DNA of 55,616 nucleotides from Bacteroidales bacterium (GTDB lineage Bacteria; Bacteroidota; Bacteroidia; Bacteroidales; UBA12170): assembly GCA_021158405.1 (NCBI GenBank), contig JAGGUP010000075.1:1-55616 (forward strand). Reading direction: 5' to 3'. Below, in pieces: positions 41,191 to 50,420 of this stretch; position 1 is the stretch's first letter; each line of letters starts with the position of its first letter. The translations under genes were made by a program, and so were the position numbers. The notes below the pieces were generated by a model that was not told where the DNA came from, ran no database searches, and saw nothing but the letters and a program-made list of their open reading frames with translations.

Positions 41191-43800
41191 ATGAAGAAGT
41201 ATTTCGTATTTCTCGCCTTTTCTTTTTTATTGGTGAGTTTCTTTACTGTGCAAGCACAAACCAAGTCGGAGTTTAAAACACCGCTTGAATTTTTTGGTTT
41301 TCAACCAGGTAGTGAAGGTAATTTGTACACCTACAATCAATTAATCGATTATCTGAAATTACTCGAAAAAGATTCTCCCCGATTAAAAATGGAGCAAATT
41401 GGAGAAAGTCCAGAAGGACAGCCTATGTATATTTTGTTTATTTCTTCGGAAGAAAATATTCAGAATTTGGAGAAATACAAAGCAATGAATAAGGAGTTAA
41501 TGCTAAATCCAAATTTGAATTCGGAAGAACAAACTAAATTGATAGAAAATGCCAAGGTATTTTTCTTAGCCACCTTATCCATGCATTCAAGTGAAGTAGG
41601 ACCGTCGCAAGCAGCTTCTCTGATTGCTTATGATTATGCAAGCACAAATGACCCTGAGCTTCTTTCTTATTTTGAAAATGTTGTTTATATGATGGTGCCA
41701 AATCACAATCCGGATGGTATGAATATGGTTGTTAAAAATTACAAGAAATACAAAGGAACAAAATACGAAGGAGCTACTTTGCCGGGCTTGTATCATAAAT
41801 ATGTTGGTCACGATAATAATCGGGATTTTATTACGCTTTCGCAAACAGATACAAAAGCTATTTCTAGCATAACGAGTACTACATGGTTTCCTCAGGTGAT
41901 GGTTGAAAAGCACCAAATGGGTTCACGTGGGCCACGCTATTTTGTACCCCCAAACCATGATCCAATTGCGGAAAATATTGATCCGGGTTTATGGAATTGG
42001 ATAGGCTTGTTTGGAACAAATATGATAAAAGATTTAACTGGAGCAGGTTTAAAAGGTGTTTCACAAGGATATGCTTTTGATAACTATTGGCCGGGTTCTA
42101 CAGAGACTTGTCTTTGGAAAAATGTAATGTCATTTCTTACCGAAGCTGCTAGTGTTGCTGATGCAACTTCGATCTATATTGAACCCAACGAATTGACCGT
42201 AAGTGGCAAAGGATTAGCCGAATATGAAAAAAGTGCAAACATGCCCGATCCTTGGATGGGTGGATGGTGGAAATTGAGCGATATCATTGATTTGGAATTG
42301 GTATCGACAAAATCAATCATTAAAACAGCTTCTTTTCATAAGAAAGAGATATTAAGCTATACCAATAATTTGTGTAAGAAAGAAGTGATGCTGGGTGCAA
42401 GTCAAGCACCTTATTATTATATTTTACCAGCTGAGCAGCACGATCAAGGTCAATTGGTGGCTTTTGTAAATTTAATGTTAGAGCATGGAATTCAAATAGA
42501 GAAATTAGCTGAACAAGTTATTATCAATCAAACTGTATTTCCTAAAGGATCTGTGGTTGTTCCGCTTTCTCAACCTTTTCGTGCTTTTGTGAAAGAAGTA
42601 ATGGAAAATCAGGAATTTCCTGTTCGTCATTATTCTAAAGATGGTCCAATGATTAAGCCTTACGATATTACGTCCTGGTCGCTGCCTTTGCATATGGGAC
42701 TGAAATCGTTTGAGATCAATGATAAAGTTGCCGATTTATCAAATAAACTTGTTTCAATTACTGAACCCATTGTCGTCGATGATAAATTAGCAGACGCTGA
42801 TTATGTTATTTTATCTGTAAATCAAAACAAAAGCTTTGCTCTTGCCTTCGAATTAATGAGTGAAGGACAAACGGTTTATCGTCTTACAAATGATTTTGAA
42901 ACTTATAAACAGGGAAGCTTTGTGGTAAAGTTAAATGCCAAGAATAAGCAACTTATTCAGAATAACTTGCAGGAAAATGCAGTATTCGCTGAATTTTCAA
43001 ATGCAAAGATTGACGGATTGAAAAAATTGGCGAATCCAAAAATAGGTTTTATCGAAACTTGGAATCACGATATGGATGCCGGTTGGACACGCTATGTGTT
43101 GGATAGTCATCATATTCCTTTTCAATTGATTCGTCCTGATAAATTAAAGACACTAGATTTATCTGCTTTTGATGTATTGGTTTTTCCTTCTTCCTCAAAA
43201 GATATTCTTTTGGAAGGAAAAAGAAAAGGTTCTTCAGGAGATTATAATCCAAGCCGCTTGCCACCTGAATATGCCAAAGGCATGGGTAAAGAAGGCTTAA
43301 AACGTGTTATGGAATTTGTAAATAATGGAGGAAACCTTGTGACTTGGGGCTCTTCTGTAGATTTGTTTATGGGTGTAATGAAGATTAATAATGGAAAAGA
43401 AGAGGAAGATTTCAGCTTGCCTATTTCAAATATTGCTAATAAGTTGAAGAAGAAAGGTTTGTATGTTGCGGGATCTTTAGCGACAATCAAGGTAATGCAT
43501 AATCATCCACTTACTTATGGTTTGGAAAATACTGCAAATGTGTTTTTTAGAGGTAATCCTGTTTTTCAAACGAGTCAGCCGGGATTTGATATCGATCGTC
43601 GCGTTGTGGCCTCTTTCCCAAAAGATGATATTTGCCCAAGCGGATATATGGAAAACGAGGAATTATTAGCAAAACTTCCAGCCGCCGTTTGGATACAAAA
43701 AGGCAAAGGACAAATGGTGTTCTATTCGTTTAGTCCACAGTTTAGGTCTTCGACAAGTGGTGTTTACAAATTCTTGTTTAATGCACTTTTATTGGATTAA
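41191..43800 (+). CDS. Large M14-family metallopeptidase with C-terminal GATase-like region
   Basis: An 869 aa exported peptidase. Signal peptide to about residue 22 (TVQAQ). The zinc site begins with His132-x-x-Glu135 in MHSSEVG, then NHNPDGMN, GHDNNRDF and the third His in MVEKHQMG; a catalytic Glu is probably in SFLTEAA. A second half (about 600-869) has a glutamine-amidotransferase-like fold (KIGFIETWNHDMDAGW, VLVFPSS, NNGGNLVTWGSS) as in the large bacterial M14 carboxypeptidase-like family. No T9SS sorting domain is present, so it probably stays periplasmic. A terminator follows. Confidence 0.88.
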   Translation: MKKYFVFLAFSFLLVSFFTVQAQTKSEFKTPLEFFGFQPGSEGNLYTYNQLIDYLKLLEKDSPRLKMEQIGESPEGQPMYILFISSEENIQNLEKYKAMNKELMLNPNLNSEEQTKLIENAKVFFLATLSMHSSEVGPSQAASLIAYDYASTNDPELLSYFENVVYMMVPNHNPDGMNMVVKNYKKYKGTKYEGATLPGLYHKYVGHDNNRDFITLSQTDTKAISSITSTTWFPQVMVEKHQMGSRGPRYFVPPNHDPIAENIDPGLWNWIGLFGTNMIKDLTGAGLKGVSQGYAFDNYWPGSTETCLWKNVMSFLTEAASVADATSIYIEPNELTVSGKGLAEYEKSANMPDPWMGGWWKLSDIIDLELVSTKSIIKTASFHKKEILSYTNNLCKKEVMLGASQAPYYYILPAEQHDQGQLVAFVNLMLEHGIQIEKLAEQVIINQTVFPKGSVVVPLSQPFRAFVKEVMENQEFPVRHYSKDGPMIKPYDITSWSLPLHMGLKSFEINDKVADLSNKLVSITEPIVVDDKLADADYVILSVNQNKSFALAFELMSEGQTVYRLTNDFETYKQGSFVVKLNAKNKQLIQNNLQENAVFAEFSNAKIDGLKKLANPKIGFIETWNHDMDAGWTRYVLDSHHIPFQLIRPDKLKTLDLSAFDVLVFPSSSKDILLEGKRKGSSGDYNPSRLPPEYAKGMGKEGLKRVMEFVNNGGNLVTWGSSVDLFMGVMKINNGKEEEDFSLPISNIANKLKKKGLYVAGSLATIKVMHNHPLTYGLENTANVFFRGNPVFQTSQPGFDIDRRVVASFPKDDICPSGYMENEELLAKLPAAVWIQKGKGQMVFYSFSPQFRSSTSGVYKFLFNALLLD

Positions 43801-43825
43801 AAGATTGATATAGAAGAGAATTAAT

Positions 43826-43860
43826 CAGCGGAAGGTGAAAGTCTTTCGCTGTTTGTTTTG
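43826..43860 (+). terminator. Terminator of the large M14 gene
   Basis: Stem CAGCGGAAG (43826-43834) / CTTTCGCTG (43843-43851), including one G-T pair, then a T-rich tract. Confidence 0.7.
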
Positions 43861-44168
43861 AGTTTCTTAGCATTCGTTTGTTCTGGATAAATTGTATGAA
43901 TTGTGGTAAAATAAATAGCTGAACCACAAAGGATCACCAAGTACATCACAAAGGGACACTAAGGAACTTGGGTAATAATACATTTATTCTGAATCAGAAA
44001 GGAAAGAAATCAAAAGGAATACATTCATATAAATTCTTTGTGCAAATCGTGTATGCCTTTGTGCTACTTTGTGGTAAGATATAAATAGTTAAATCACAAA
44101 GGATATCTTAATGTATCATGTCATGTTTAAAATAAGTTGATTTAACTCAAACCTATTATAGCATTAAA
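43861..44168. repeat. Intergenic region with imperfect CACAAAGG repeats
   Basis: No gene. An imperfect direct repeat of about 38 bases starts with TTGTGGTAA at 43901-43938 and 44069-44107. Between them CACAAAG and its complement CTTTGTG occur several times, so the segment can fold back on itself. It looks like degenerate intergenic repeat DNA; a shorter fragment of the same wording (TCACCACAGA) is at 8641. Confidence 0.5.
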
Positions 44169-45371
44169 TTATTTTCTATTAATTATTATTCGTTCTCTTT
44201 TTAGAACTTTATCTCCAGAAGAAATTGAGATTATATAGATGCCATTTTCGAGGTTTCCAAGCTTGATTTTTCCTTCAATATCCATTTTTGCCGTATAAAC
44301 GATAATCCCCAGTATATTATAAATGGTAATCTCAGAAGATTTAAGGCCATGAATATAAATTTGATTTCTTACTGGATTCGGATAAATCTGAATTACTGAT
44401 TCAACAGCAGAATTAGTACTTAGATGTGAACGTAAATCAGTAAAATAGTGTTTGGAAAGATAATCAAGCATTATAATAGCAAAATTTGAAGCAAAATTTA
44501 AACGGTTGGATTCGACAAACCTAACATCGTGATTACACTCTATCTGGATGGCATCAATTGTTCCTTCTGATAGGGAACCATGTGTCTTTGTATTATATCC
44601 ACCACTGAAATAGGATTGTCCAACTAAAGGGTAAGGGTTGTCTATACTTGGAACACTAGGAAATCCTTTTTCCTCGAACATCGTGCCTAGGCTGTAAAAG
44701 CCTCTTAACAATTCTGAGAGTGAACTATTTGTTAAATTAGAACTAACCAAATTGCGAATACTTACTGTATTTTCATTGTCAGGAGTATCAAGATTTGTAT
44801 CAGAATTACGTAATTGTGTGGCTGTAAGAAGATACCCAAGTTCGAGCCTTTGTATTGTATGTCCATGCCCATGAAGGTCAATTAGAAGACCCTTGCCCGA
44901 GCAATTTTTGACAATAGTTTTTGCGCTACCAATAAAGTCATGAAACTCATTCCACGCTATATTAGCGAGTTCATTTCCGCATGTTGCTTCATTAACTTCC
45001 CTGTTTGGATCAAGTTTTTTGCGTTTTAGATGGTTGATTATTAGATGTGGATAATAACCAGTCTCATTAAAAATTGCATCTCTTATTTCCATTCCAAGTT
45101 CAGTAGTATAAGAATCCGTTACTGTTTTACCACATGTTCGGTCAGGAATTTCAGTTGGCGTAAGTGCTCCTCCATGAGGAATTGAAATAATGAGAGGAAG
45201 GTTTCCCGGAAGATATTCTATATAATTATTCCTTCCATAATATGAATTTCCTGGAATATATGTCTGTGCAGAAGAATTAAAGTATAGTAACAGAGAAAAT
45301 ATTACCTGTAAAGCAATTATTAAAAGTTTATTTATATATCTGCCTTTTAAAATTCTAGATATTAGAGTCAT
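44169..45371 (-). CDS. Secreted N-formylglutamate amidohydrolase-like enzyme with T9SS sorting domain
   Basis: A 400 aa exported protein. The signal ends near SSAQ (about 36). The catalytic domain has IISIPHGG (about 60-67), DPNREVNEA and LLIDLHGHGH (about 165-174), as in N-formylglutamate amidohydrolases, which are zinc-like hydrolases of the peptidase MH clan. A C-terminal T9SS sorting domain (about 325-400) carries IYPNPVRNQIYI, TIYNILGIIVY and GIYIISISSG. Extracellular secretion suggests an amide-containing polymer or peptide substrate rather than N-formylglutamate itself. It follows a small membrane protein gene (28-base gap). Confidence 0.85.
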   Translation of the reverse strand: MTLISRILKGRYINKLLIIALQVIFSLLLYFNSSAQTYIPGNSYYGRNNYIEYLPGNLPLIISIPHGGALTPTEIPDRTCGKTVTDSYTTELGMEIRDAIFNETGYYPHLIINHLKRKKLDPNREVNEATCGNELANIAWNEFHDFIGSAKTIVKNCSGKGLLIDLHGHGHTIQRLELGYLLTATQLRNSDTNLDTPDNENTVSIRNLVSSNLTNSSLSELLRGFYSLGTMFEEKGFPSVPSIDNPYPLVGQSYFSGGYNTKTHGSLSEGTIDAIQIECNHDVRFVESNRLNFASNFAIIMLDYLSKHYFTDLRSHLSTNSAVESVIQIYPNPVRNQIYIHGLKSSEITIYNILGIIVYTAKMDIEGKIKLGNLENGIYIISISSGDKVLKRERIIINRK

Positions 45372-45399
45372 ATATTATTTTTTTGTTGTGTTACCACGT

Positions 45400-45807
45400 C
45401 TATTCTTTTTTGCTGAGTCTTTGCACCCAATACAAATGTGTGATAAATAATATTAAACTCAATAGTCCCAATATGCCGCTAACAATTAATGCTCTTTTAT
45501 TTTGATGACTTGCAGCAGAGATTTTTTGATTAATCGCTGCCTTATACATAGCTTTAATCTCTGTATTATCGGGGATATATTTATTGGAAACAGCCTCATT
45601 ACCCGAATTAGCCTCTTTAAGAAGGCTCATTTTATAGATTTCATAAGAAGCGAGATTCTCATTTCTATTGTAGGAACTGGCGTAAAGTAAGTCTCCTTTA
45701 TCAATGTATGCATTAATAAAGTTTGTTAGAGAAATTAAAAACGCAATGACTGCTATAACACAGATTGTATAGCCATAAATCTGCGGAATTTTGTTTGGTT
45801 TTTCCAT
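45400..45807 (-). CDS. Small two-helix membrane protein
   Basis: A 135 aa protein of unknown function. One transmembrane helix lies near the N-terminus (about 10-32, GYTICVIAVIAFLISLTNF) and one near the C-terminus (about 107-128, VSGILGLLSLILFITHLYW). The hydrophilic loop of about 75 residues between them would face the periplasm if both termini are inside. No motif is visible. It precedes the secreted amidohydrolase-like gene. Confidence 0.65.
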   Translation of the reverse strand: MEKPNKIPQIYGYTICVIAVIAFLISLTNFINAYIDKGDLLYASSYNRNENLASYEIYKMSLLKEANSGNEAVSNKYIPDNTEIKAMYKAAINQKISAASHQNKRALIVSGILGLLSLILFITHLYWVQRLSKKE

Positions 45808-45887
45808 CTTGTAAATTTTTAAGAATAGTCTGTAAAGTTACAATACCCTTATATGTGAAATCTACTTTGATGGTTTTTTTATCGAAT

Positions 45888-46541
45888 TTATAGCAATAAG
45901 TCGGAGAGTTCCGCTACTGTATGGCAAATGTATTTTGGTTTCTCCTTCATCACAATAGATTTCTCACCATAGCCGTAAGTTACCCAGCAAGCCTCAACCT
46001 GATTAAAATGAGCACCCATAATATCATATTCACGGTCACCAATCATTAAATATTCTGCATTGGATTTATTTCCTGTAATTTCTTTGGCGTAAGCAATAAT
46101 TTCTTTTTTATCTGTTCTGCTGCCATCAATATTGGCACCTGCAATAAAATCGATAAAAGGATCAATCTTGAAATATTCAATCACTTGTTTTGCATAATGT
46201 GTTGGCTTTGCGGTAGCTAGAGAAAGAATTTTCTTTTGCGACTTTAATGTTTTAAGCAAATCAAAAATACCTGGATAGATGGTGTTTTCATAAATTCCTT
46301 TTTCACTATAATACTCACGATAAAGGTCTACCATTTCAAATGCTACCTCCGTACTAAGATGATATCGATTTTTAAATGAATAATGTAGGGGAGGCCCAAT
46401 AAAACTGAACAACTCTTCGGGATGATTTTCAAGGATTCCTTTTTGTTTTAAAGCATACTGTACTGAATTGATAATTCCTTCTTTGGGATCGGTTAAAGTA
46501 CCATCCAAATCAAATAATAAAATGCTTGCTTTAGAAGTCAT
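45888..46541 (-). CDS. HAD-family phosphatase (phosphoglycolate phosphatase-like)
   Basis: A 217 aa cytoplasmic hydrolase of HAD subfamily IA. Nucleophile Asp11 and Asp13 are in LFDLDGTLTD (9-18). Motif II is in LSLATAKP (about 112-119), motif III Lys near residue 143, and motif IV in MIGDREYDIMGA (about 168-179). GPPLHYSFK near 50 fits the phosphoglycolate phosphatase/5'-nucleotidase-like cap. The start overlaps the preceding PorT-like gene by 11 bases, so they are coupled. Confidence 0.9.
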   Translation of the reverse strand: MTSKASILLFDLDGTLTDPKEGIINSVQYALKQKGILENHPEELFSFIGPPLHYSFKNRYHLSTEVAFEMVDLYREYYSEKGIYENTIYPGIFDLLKTLKSQKKILSLATAKPTHYAKQVIEYFKIDPFIDFIAGANIDGSRTDKKEIIAYAKEITGNKSNAEYLMIGDREYDIMGAHFNQVEACWVTYGYGEKSIVMKEKPKYICHTVAELSDLLL

Positions 46542-47205
46542 CAGAAAATGAAAATTGGTAGCTTAAATAGAATCCTATAGTCGTCATATTCGAATAATCG
46601 AGATTGGTTTCTGTCACATCATATAGGTTTTGAAATCCATAGGTGTATCGGGCTTCAAGTTGAATTAATCCTATATTGGTTTGTAATCGAAAACCTGCAC
46701 CACCCATTATTCCGAAATCACCTTTTCTTGGAGATCTGCTATCATAAAAAGAGAAATAATCAGATTCACTAGCTACGTTATGACTACTTTCCTCCTTTAA
46801 TAAGATGGAAATATAAGGGCCAAAGTTGATTAAAAATTTAAATCGATTGCCGAAATGCAAGGTTGTAAGCATAGGGATTTCGATATAATTTAGCTTTGCA
46901 TTAAAAAAATAATCACCTATTGGATTTTCTTCCCAGCTTTTGGTTACATAATTAACTTCCAGTTGAATACCTACTGTTTTTGCGTGTATATAACTAAAAA
47001 TTAAACCATAAGAAGGGACAAGGCTGCTGTTTGTTTGCTGAACGGGAATTCCTACATCGAGAAGACTATAAGTAGCTCCTGATTTCAATCCAATTCCTAT
47101 TTGTTTGGGATAGGATACTTCAGCATCTTGTCCAAAAATAGCCACGGGAATTAGTACAGCTAAGATCAGTATTAATTGATAATATTTGGATATTTTAATG
47201 CGCAC
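46531..47205 (-). CDS. PorT-like outer membrane beta-barrel protein
   Basis: A 224 aa exported barrel of the PorT/outer-membrane-beta-barrel family. GTG start at 47205, signal ending near FGQ (about 26). Alternating strands such as GIGLKSGATYSLLD, YGLIFSYIHAKTVGIQLEVNY, MLTTLHFGNRFKFLINFGPYISILL and GAGFRLQTNIGLIQLEARYTYGFQ form an eight- to ten-strand barrel ending in YQFSF. Members include PorT of the T9SS, but this one has no proof of that role. It overlaps DUF6048 (11 bases upstream) and the HAD gene (11 bases downstream). Confidence 0.8.
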   Translation of the reverse strand: MRIKISKYYQLILILAVLIPVAIFGQDAEVSYPKQIGIGLKSGATYSLLDVGIPVQQTNSSLVPSYGLIFSYIHAKTVGIQLEVNYVTKSWEENPIGDYFFNAKLNYIEIPMLTTLHFGNRFKFLINFGPYISILLKEESSHNVASESDYFSFYDSRSPRKGDFGIMGGAGFRLQTNIGLIQLEARYTYGFQNLYDVTETNLDYSNMTTIGFYLSYQFSFSDDF

Positions 47206-47965
47206 GATTTGGAGTTTTTTTCGAATAATTTAATGGTAAATTATAATATAGATTGTAATTAAAACCAATAGTAACTGTTCCTGTGGCTTTCCCATAACCC
47301 GGGATAAAAATCGCTGGTTTTATTGTTTTATCTCCCGATTGATAAATCAAGAACTTTATTCTAAATCCTAAACCCAAATACATATTTTTCATCACTTCAA
47401 CCTTAAAACCGGCAAGAGCCTCTACCCAATGTGCTGAGTTAGTAAAGTTAATTTCATCTTCAATAACTGTTGGCCAGTAGGAAGAGCTGATTTGATAATT
47501 TTCTAGTCGTTGATTAAAAGAGCCAAAAGCATAACGAGCCCCCAAATAGAACATGTCGCGATTCATCTTTTTTTCCTCTTTCCGTTTATCTGAATCAAAA
47601 CCAATACGGAAATAAGAGCCTTCCGAAAAATAGTCCATAGCATCACTTGATTCCGAATAGCTGTTTTTTCCTACTTCTACAATGCCATAAAGATTCTTTT
47701 TGATTGTATAATCAACAGAAAAATCTATTCCTGTTCTTGATGATGATAAAGCGCCAACGAGAAGATTGCTTATATCCCAGCCGAATTTAAGATCGCGCTC
47801 AAAAAATGTCTTTTGCTTTTTAGGCTTGTCTTTTTGTATTGGTCCTTCAGATTTCTTTAGCCTATCTTCGTTCGTTTCAACCTCTGTTTGTTGTGCCAGA
47901 ACCGAACTTGATATTAGCAAGAGAAAGCTAAAAAACCAATTGAATATTTTCAGTTGAAAGGACAT
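47195..47965 (-). CDS. DUF6048 family outer membrane protein
   Basis: A 256 aa exported protein. Signal to about SVLA (near residue 24), then a charged segment (about 29-53, rich in Lys and Glu), then a beta-barrel with GWDISNLLVGALSSSRTGIDFSVDYTI and YLGARYAFG, ending in IGFNYNLYYNLPL. It fits the Bacteroidota DUF6048 family. It overlaps the DUF6452 stop by 38 bases and the PorT-like start by 11, which suggests a tightly coupled set. Function is unknown; an outer-membrane site is inferred. Confidence 0.75.
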   Translation of the reverse strand: MSFQLKIFNWFFSFLLLISSSVLAQQTEVETNEDRLKKSEGPIQKDKPKKQKTFFERDLKFGWDISNLLVGALSSSRTGIDFSVDYTIKKNLYGIVEVGKNSYSESSDAMDYFSEGSYFRIGFDSDKRKEEKKMNRDMFYLGARYAFGSFNQRLENYQISSSYWPTVIEDEINFTNSAHWVEALAGFKVEVMKNMYLGLGFRIKFLIYQSGDKTIKPAIFIPGYGKATGTVTIGFNYNLYYNLPLNYSKKTPNRAH

Positions 47966-48401
47966 TAATTTCAGAGTTGATTAAAATAATATTTTTTAAA
48001 AAATTAGAGCTGTTTGTGATATTATTGATAGTGTAAGTGTATGAAGTGCCGCATTTTACAGAATTAAAAAGTAAATGCTTTTCATAGGCAAACTGGATCG
48101 TATCTTTTATTCCGCCAATACTCAAAACAAAGCCGGTTTCATTGCTCGCATCGTTTAAAGGAAAATTAATTTCGTCTATTTGGGACTCATTAATTAGCCA
48201 ATTCTTATCTTCTAATATTAAGCCATAGATTGAATCTAAATCGATTTTAAGAGGGATTGTATCCACAATGCCATCGGTTTCCAAGAGTGTATAAATGCCT
48301 GCTTTCAGCTCGATATTGCTTGGGCTACAAATTTCATTCTTTAAACACGAAGATGAAATTCCCAAGGCAAGAAAAAGAATTATCCAATTAATTTTCTTCA
48401 A
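47928..48401 (-). CDS. DUF6452 family lipoprotein
   Basis: A 157 aa protein with a TTG start at 48401. The signal ends at SSSC near residue 19, so it is probably a lipoprotein. Two further cysteines (CSPS near 25 and CGTSY near 119) could form a disulfide. This fits DUF6452, often found next to DUF6048 in Bacteroidota. Function is unknown. It opens the DUF6452-DUF6048-PorT-like-HAD run. Confidence 0.7.
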   Translation of the reverse strand: MKKINWIILFLALGISSSCLKNEICSPSNIELKAGIYTLLETDGIVDTIPLKIDLDSIYGLILEDKNWLINESQIDEINFPLNDASNETGFVLSIGGIKDTIQFAYEKHLLFNSVKCGTSYTYTINNITNSSNFLKNIILINSEINVLSTENIQLVF

Positions 48402-48473
48402 AGTGATTTTTTTTTAATTGCAACAAAGGTAGCAAAGAGCGGGCAATTGACAAACTTACTAAAACAGGAATTA

Positions 48474-48815
48474 TTATTGACTCAATCCGGCGCATCGAAC
48501 ACATTTCCTACTTTCAGGCATTACAAATAAACGACCTGTTGGAATGGTATTGCCGCAGCTTATACAACGATCAAATTCATCCTGATCGAAAATAGATAGC
48601 GCATATTCCAAGCCATTGAGTTGTTCAATTTTTTTACGCAAACCTGATTCGTTTACACTTTTATTATTGATAGCATCCATTCGGCTTATTCTACCAATGG
48701 CACAATCCGGCTCTATAGGTTTAGTAAGCTCTTTTAAATCGACGATCTGTCGTTTAAGCCGTTCCATCTTGTTTTCGATTAGTACTTTTAACTTTATTTT
48801 CTCTTCAGCAGTCAT
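48474..48815 (-). CDS. TraR/DksA-type zinc finger protein
   Basis: A 113 aa cytoplasmic protein. The N-terminal coiled-coil helix (about 4-80) is followed by an intact C4 zinc finger: Cys84, Cys87, Cys105 and Cys108 in CISCGN and CVRC. This is the DksA/TraR architecture, which inserts a coiled coil into the RNA polymerase secondary channel. The coiled-coil tip Asp residues are not obvious. It is divergent from the menaquinone genes. Confidence 0.82.
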   Translation of the reverse strand: MTAEEKIKLKVLIENKMERLKRQIVDLKELTKPIEPDCAIGRISRMDAINNKSVNESGLRKKIEQLNGLEYALSIFDQDEFDRCISCGNTIPTGRLFVMPESRKCVRCAGLSQ

Positions 48816-48877
48816 TCAAAAAATTTAGCAAATGTACATTTTATCCGAAATCATAGGACAATTCCATTTGTTAAGTT

Positions 48878-48885
48878 TATTTTTG
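48878..48885 (+). promoter_or_regulatory. Candidate -7 box of the menI-menF unit
   Basis: TATTTTTG matches TAnnTTTG, 23 bases before ATG 48909. A TTTG upstream is too close to serve as a -33 box. Confidence 0.35.
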
Positions 48886-48908
48886 CTTAGAAACTGTAAA
48901 TTCTCAAC

Positions 48909-49322
48909 ATGAAAAAGAAGATACCACTCGAACAAATAAATGAAACAAGTAAAGGCACTTTAATAGAAGTGCTTGGAATAGAATATTTAATAGTTGAGCC
49001 CGGATATATAAAAGCAAAAATGCCGGTCGATGAAAGAACAAGACAACCTTACGGCATATTGCATGGAGGCGCAAGTGTAGCTTTGGCTGAAACGATTGGG
49101 AGTATTGGCTCGGCAGTTATTATGGCTGGTAAAAATGCGGATGTGCGCGGTGCAGGAATTTCAGCCAATCATGTAAAAGCAGTTAAAAGCGGATGGGTTT
49201 TTGGTGAAGCACGCACCATTCATGTAGGAAAAAATACACATATTTGGGATATTCAAATTAAAGATGAAGAAGGCGACTTGGTTTCAACGGCTCGCTTAAC
49301 TAATTTTATTTTATTAAAATAA
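48909..49322 (+). CDS. Hotdog-fold thioesterase (probable DHNA-CoA thioesterase)
   Basis: A 137 aa PaaI/MenI-type hotdog enzyme. The conserved PYGILHGGASVALAETIGS carries His52 and catalytic Glu61, typical of acyl-CoA thioesterases of this type. The stop and the menF ATG abut (49322/49323), so the two are translated together, which suggests it hydrolyses 1,4-dihydroxy-2-naphthoyl-CoA in menaquinone synthesis. Substrate is inference from position. Confidence 0.82.
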   Translation: MKKKIPLEQINETSKGTLIEVLGIEYLIVEPGYIKAKMPVDERTRQPYGILHGGASVALAETIGSIGSAVIMAGKNADVRGAGISANHVKAVKSGWVFGEARTIHVGKNTHIWDIQIKDEEGDLVSTARLTNFILLK

Positions 49323-50420
49323 ATGGACGGTTCTTTAAATCGATTGCATGAGTTACTGTTCGCCAAAGGAATTGCCTTTGCTCGATACAGTTTGCCGGGA
49401 AATGAAAAAACGCTTACTTTAATTTCTTTCCATCCGCTTGCTTTTCAGGAAATCAATTCTCTGGCCAAGCAGGAGCAGGAAGGTTTTGTGTTTGCTCCAT
49501 TTGTGGTTTCTAAAGAACATCCTATTTGGTTTTTATCAACCGACAAGATAATTGATGAATCAACAGATATTCAAGCTATTGAAGAGTATTTGAATACTTT
49601 TCCTGATGTAAAACACAAAATAACAATTCCGGAAACAACAAGCTCGAAAAATGAATATTCCAGAGCCTTTAATCTCTATATGAATAAGCTCAAATCGGGG
49701 ACTTTGGATAAAGCAATATTATCTAAAATCAAAACTAAACCCAGAACAGAAGAGTCTTTATTTTCTCTGTTTACTCGATTAACAAAAACGTATTCGAAGG
49801 CTTTTGCTTATTTGATTCATTTGCCAACAGGTGAATTGTGGATGGGAGCTACACCCGAACTTTTACTATTAAAGGATGATAAAGGCTTAAAAACAATGGC
49901 GCTTGCAGGGACGCAATTATTGCAAGAACGCTCATTGAAAGAGGTTGTTTGGCAAAAAAAAGAAATTGATGAACAAGCCTATGTAAGAAAATACGTAGAA
50001 AAGATTTTATCTACTGTTTCCGATTCGGTAAAGGTTTCAGAGACCTATACCTCTCAAGCTGGAAATTTAGTTCATTTGCGCTCCGATTTTTCTATAGAAG
50101 AGAATTTTGAACGATACAAAATAATCGAATTAGTAAAAAATTTACATCCAACTCCAGCGGTTTGTGGGATTCCATTGGAAAAATCAAAAGAATTGATCTT
50201 GAATACTGAACAATTCAACAGGGCTTATTACACAGGATTTCTTGGTCCAATAAAAGCGAATGAAATAAATCTTTTCGTAAATTTAAGATGTATGAAAGTA
50301 ATGCCGGAAAAATTTGCATTATATGTCGGCGGAGGCATTACTCGCGATTCTGAAATGGAAAGAGAATGGGAAGAAACAGAAGCTAAAGCACAAACTTTAT
50401 TGTCTGTTATTCACCCTTAA
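49323..50420 (+). CDS. menF: Isochorismate synthase MenF
   Basis: A 365 aa chorismate-utilising enzyme that starts menaquinone synthesis by converting chorismate to isochorismate. The C-terminal chorismate-binding domain has LDKAILSKI, WMGATPELLL (about 178-187), KTMALAGT, LHPTPAVCGIP (about 276-286) and the AYYTGFLGPI segment. The EIDEQAYV helix and VGGGITRDSEMEREWEET match the active site. The rest of the men cluster (menD, menB) does not follow; instead the opposite-strand ParB-like gene overlaps its stop by three bases. Confidence 0.92.
   Translation: MDGSLNRLHELLFAKGIAFARYSLPGNEKTLTLISFHPLAFQEINSLAKQEQEGFVFAPFVVSKEHPIWFLSTDKIIDESTDIQAIEEYLNTFPDVKHKITIPETTSSKNEYSRAFNLYMNKLKSGTLDKAILSKIKTKPRTEESLFSLFTRLTKTYSKAFAYLIHLPTGELWMGATPELLLLKDDKGLKTMALAGTQLLQERSLKEVVWQKKEIDEQAYVRKYVEKILSTVSDSVKVSETYTSQAGNLVHLRSDFSIEENFERYKIIELVKNLHPTPAVCGIPLEKSKELILNTEQFNRAYYTGFLGPIKANEINLFVNLRCMKVMPEKFALYVGGGITRDSEMEREWEETEAKAQTLLSVIHP

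Noticed and set aside
43901-44107. Possible CRISPR or direct-repeat array
   Set aside because: Only two imperfect copies with a 168-base period and no uniform spacers, so not a CRISPR.
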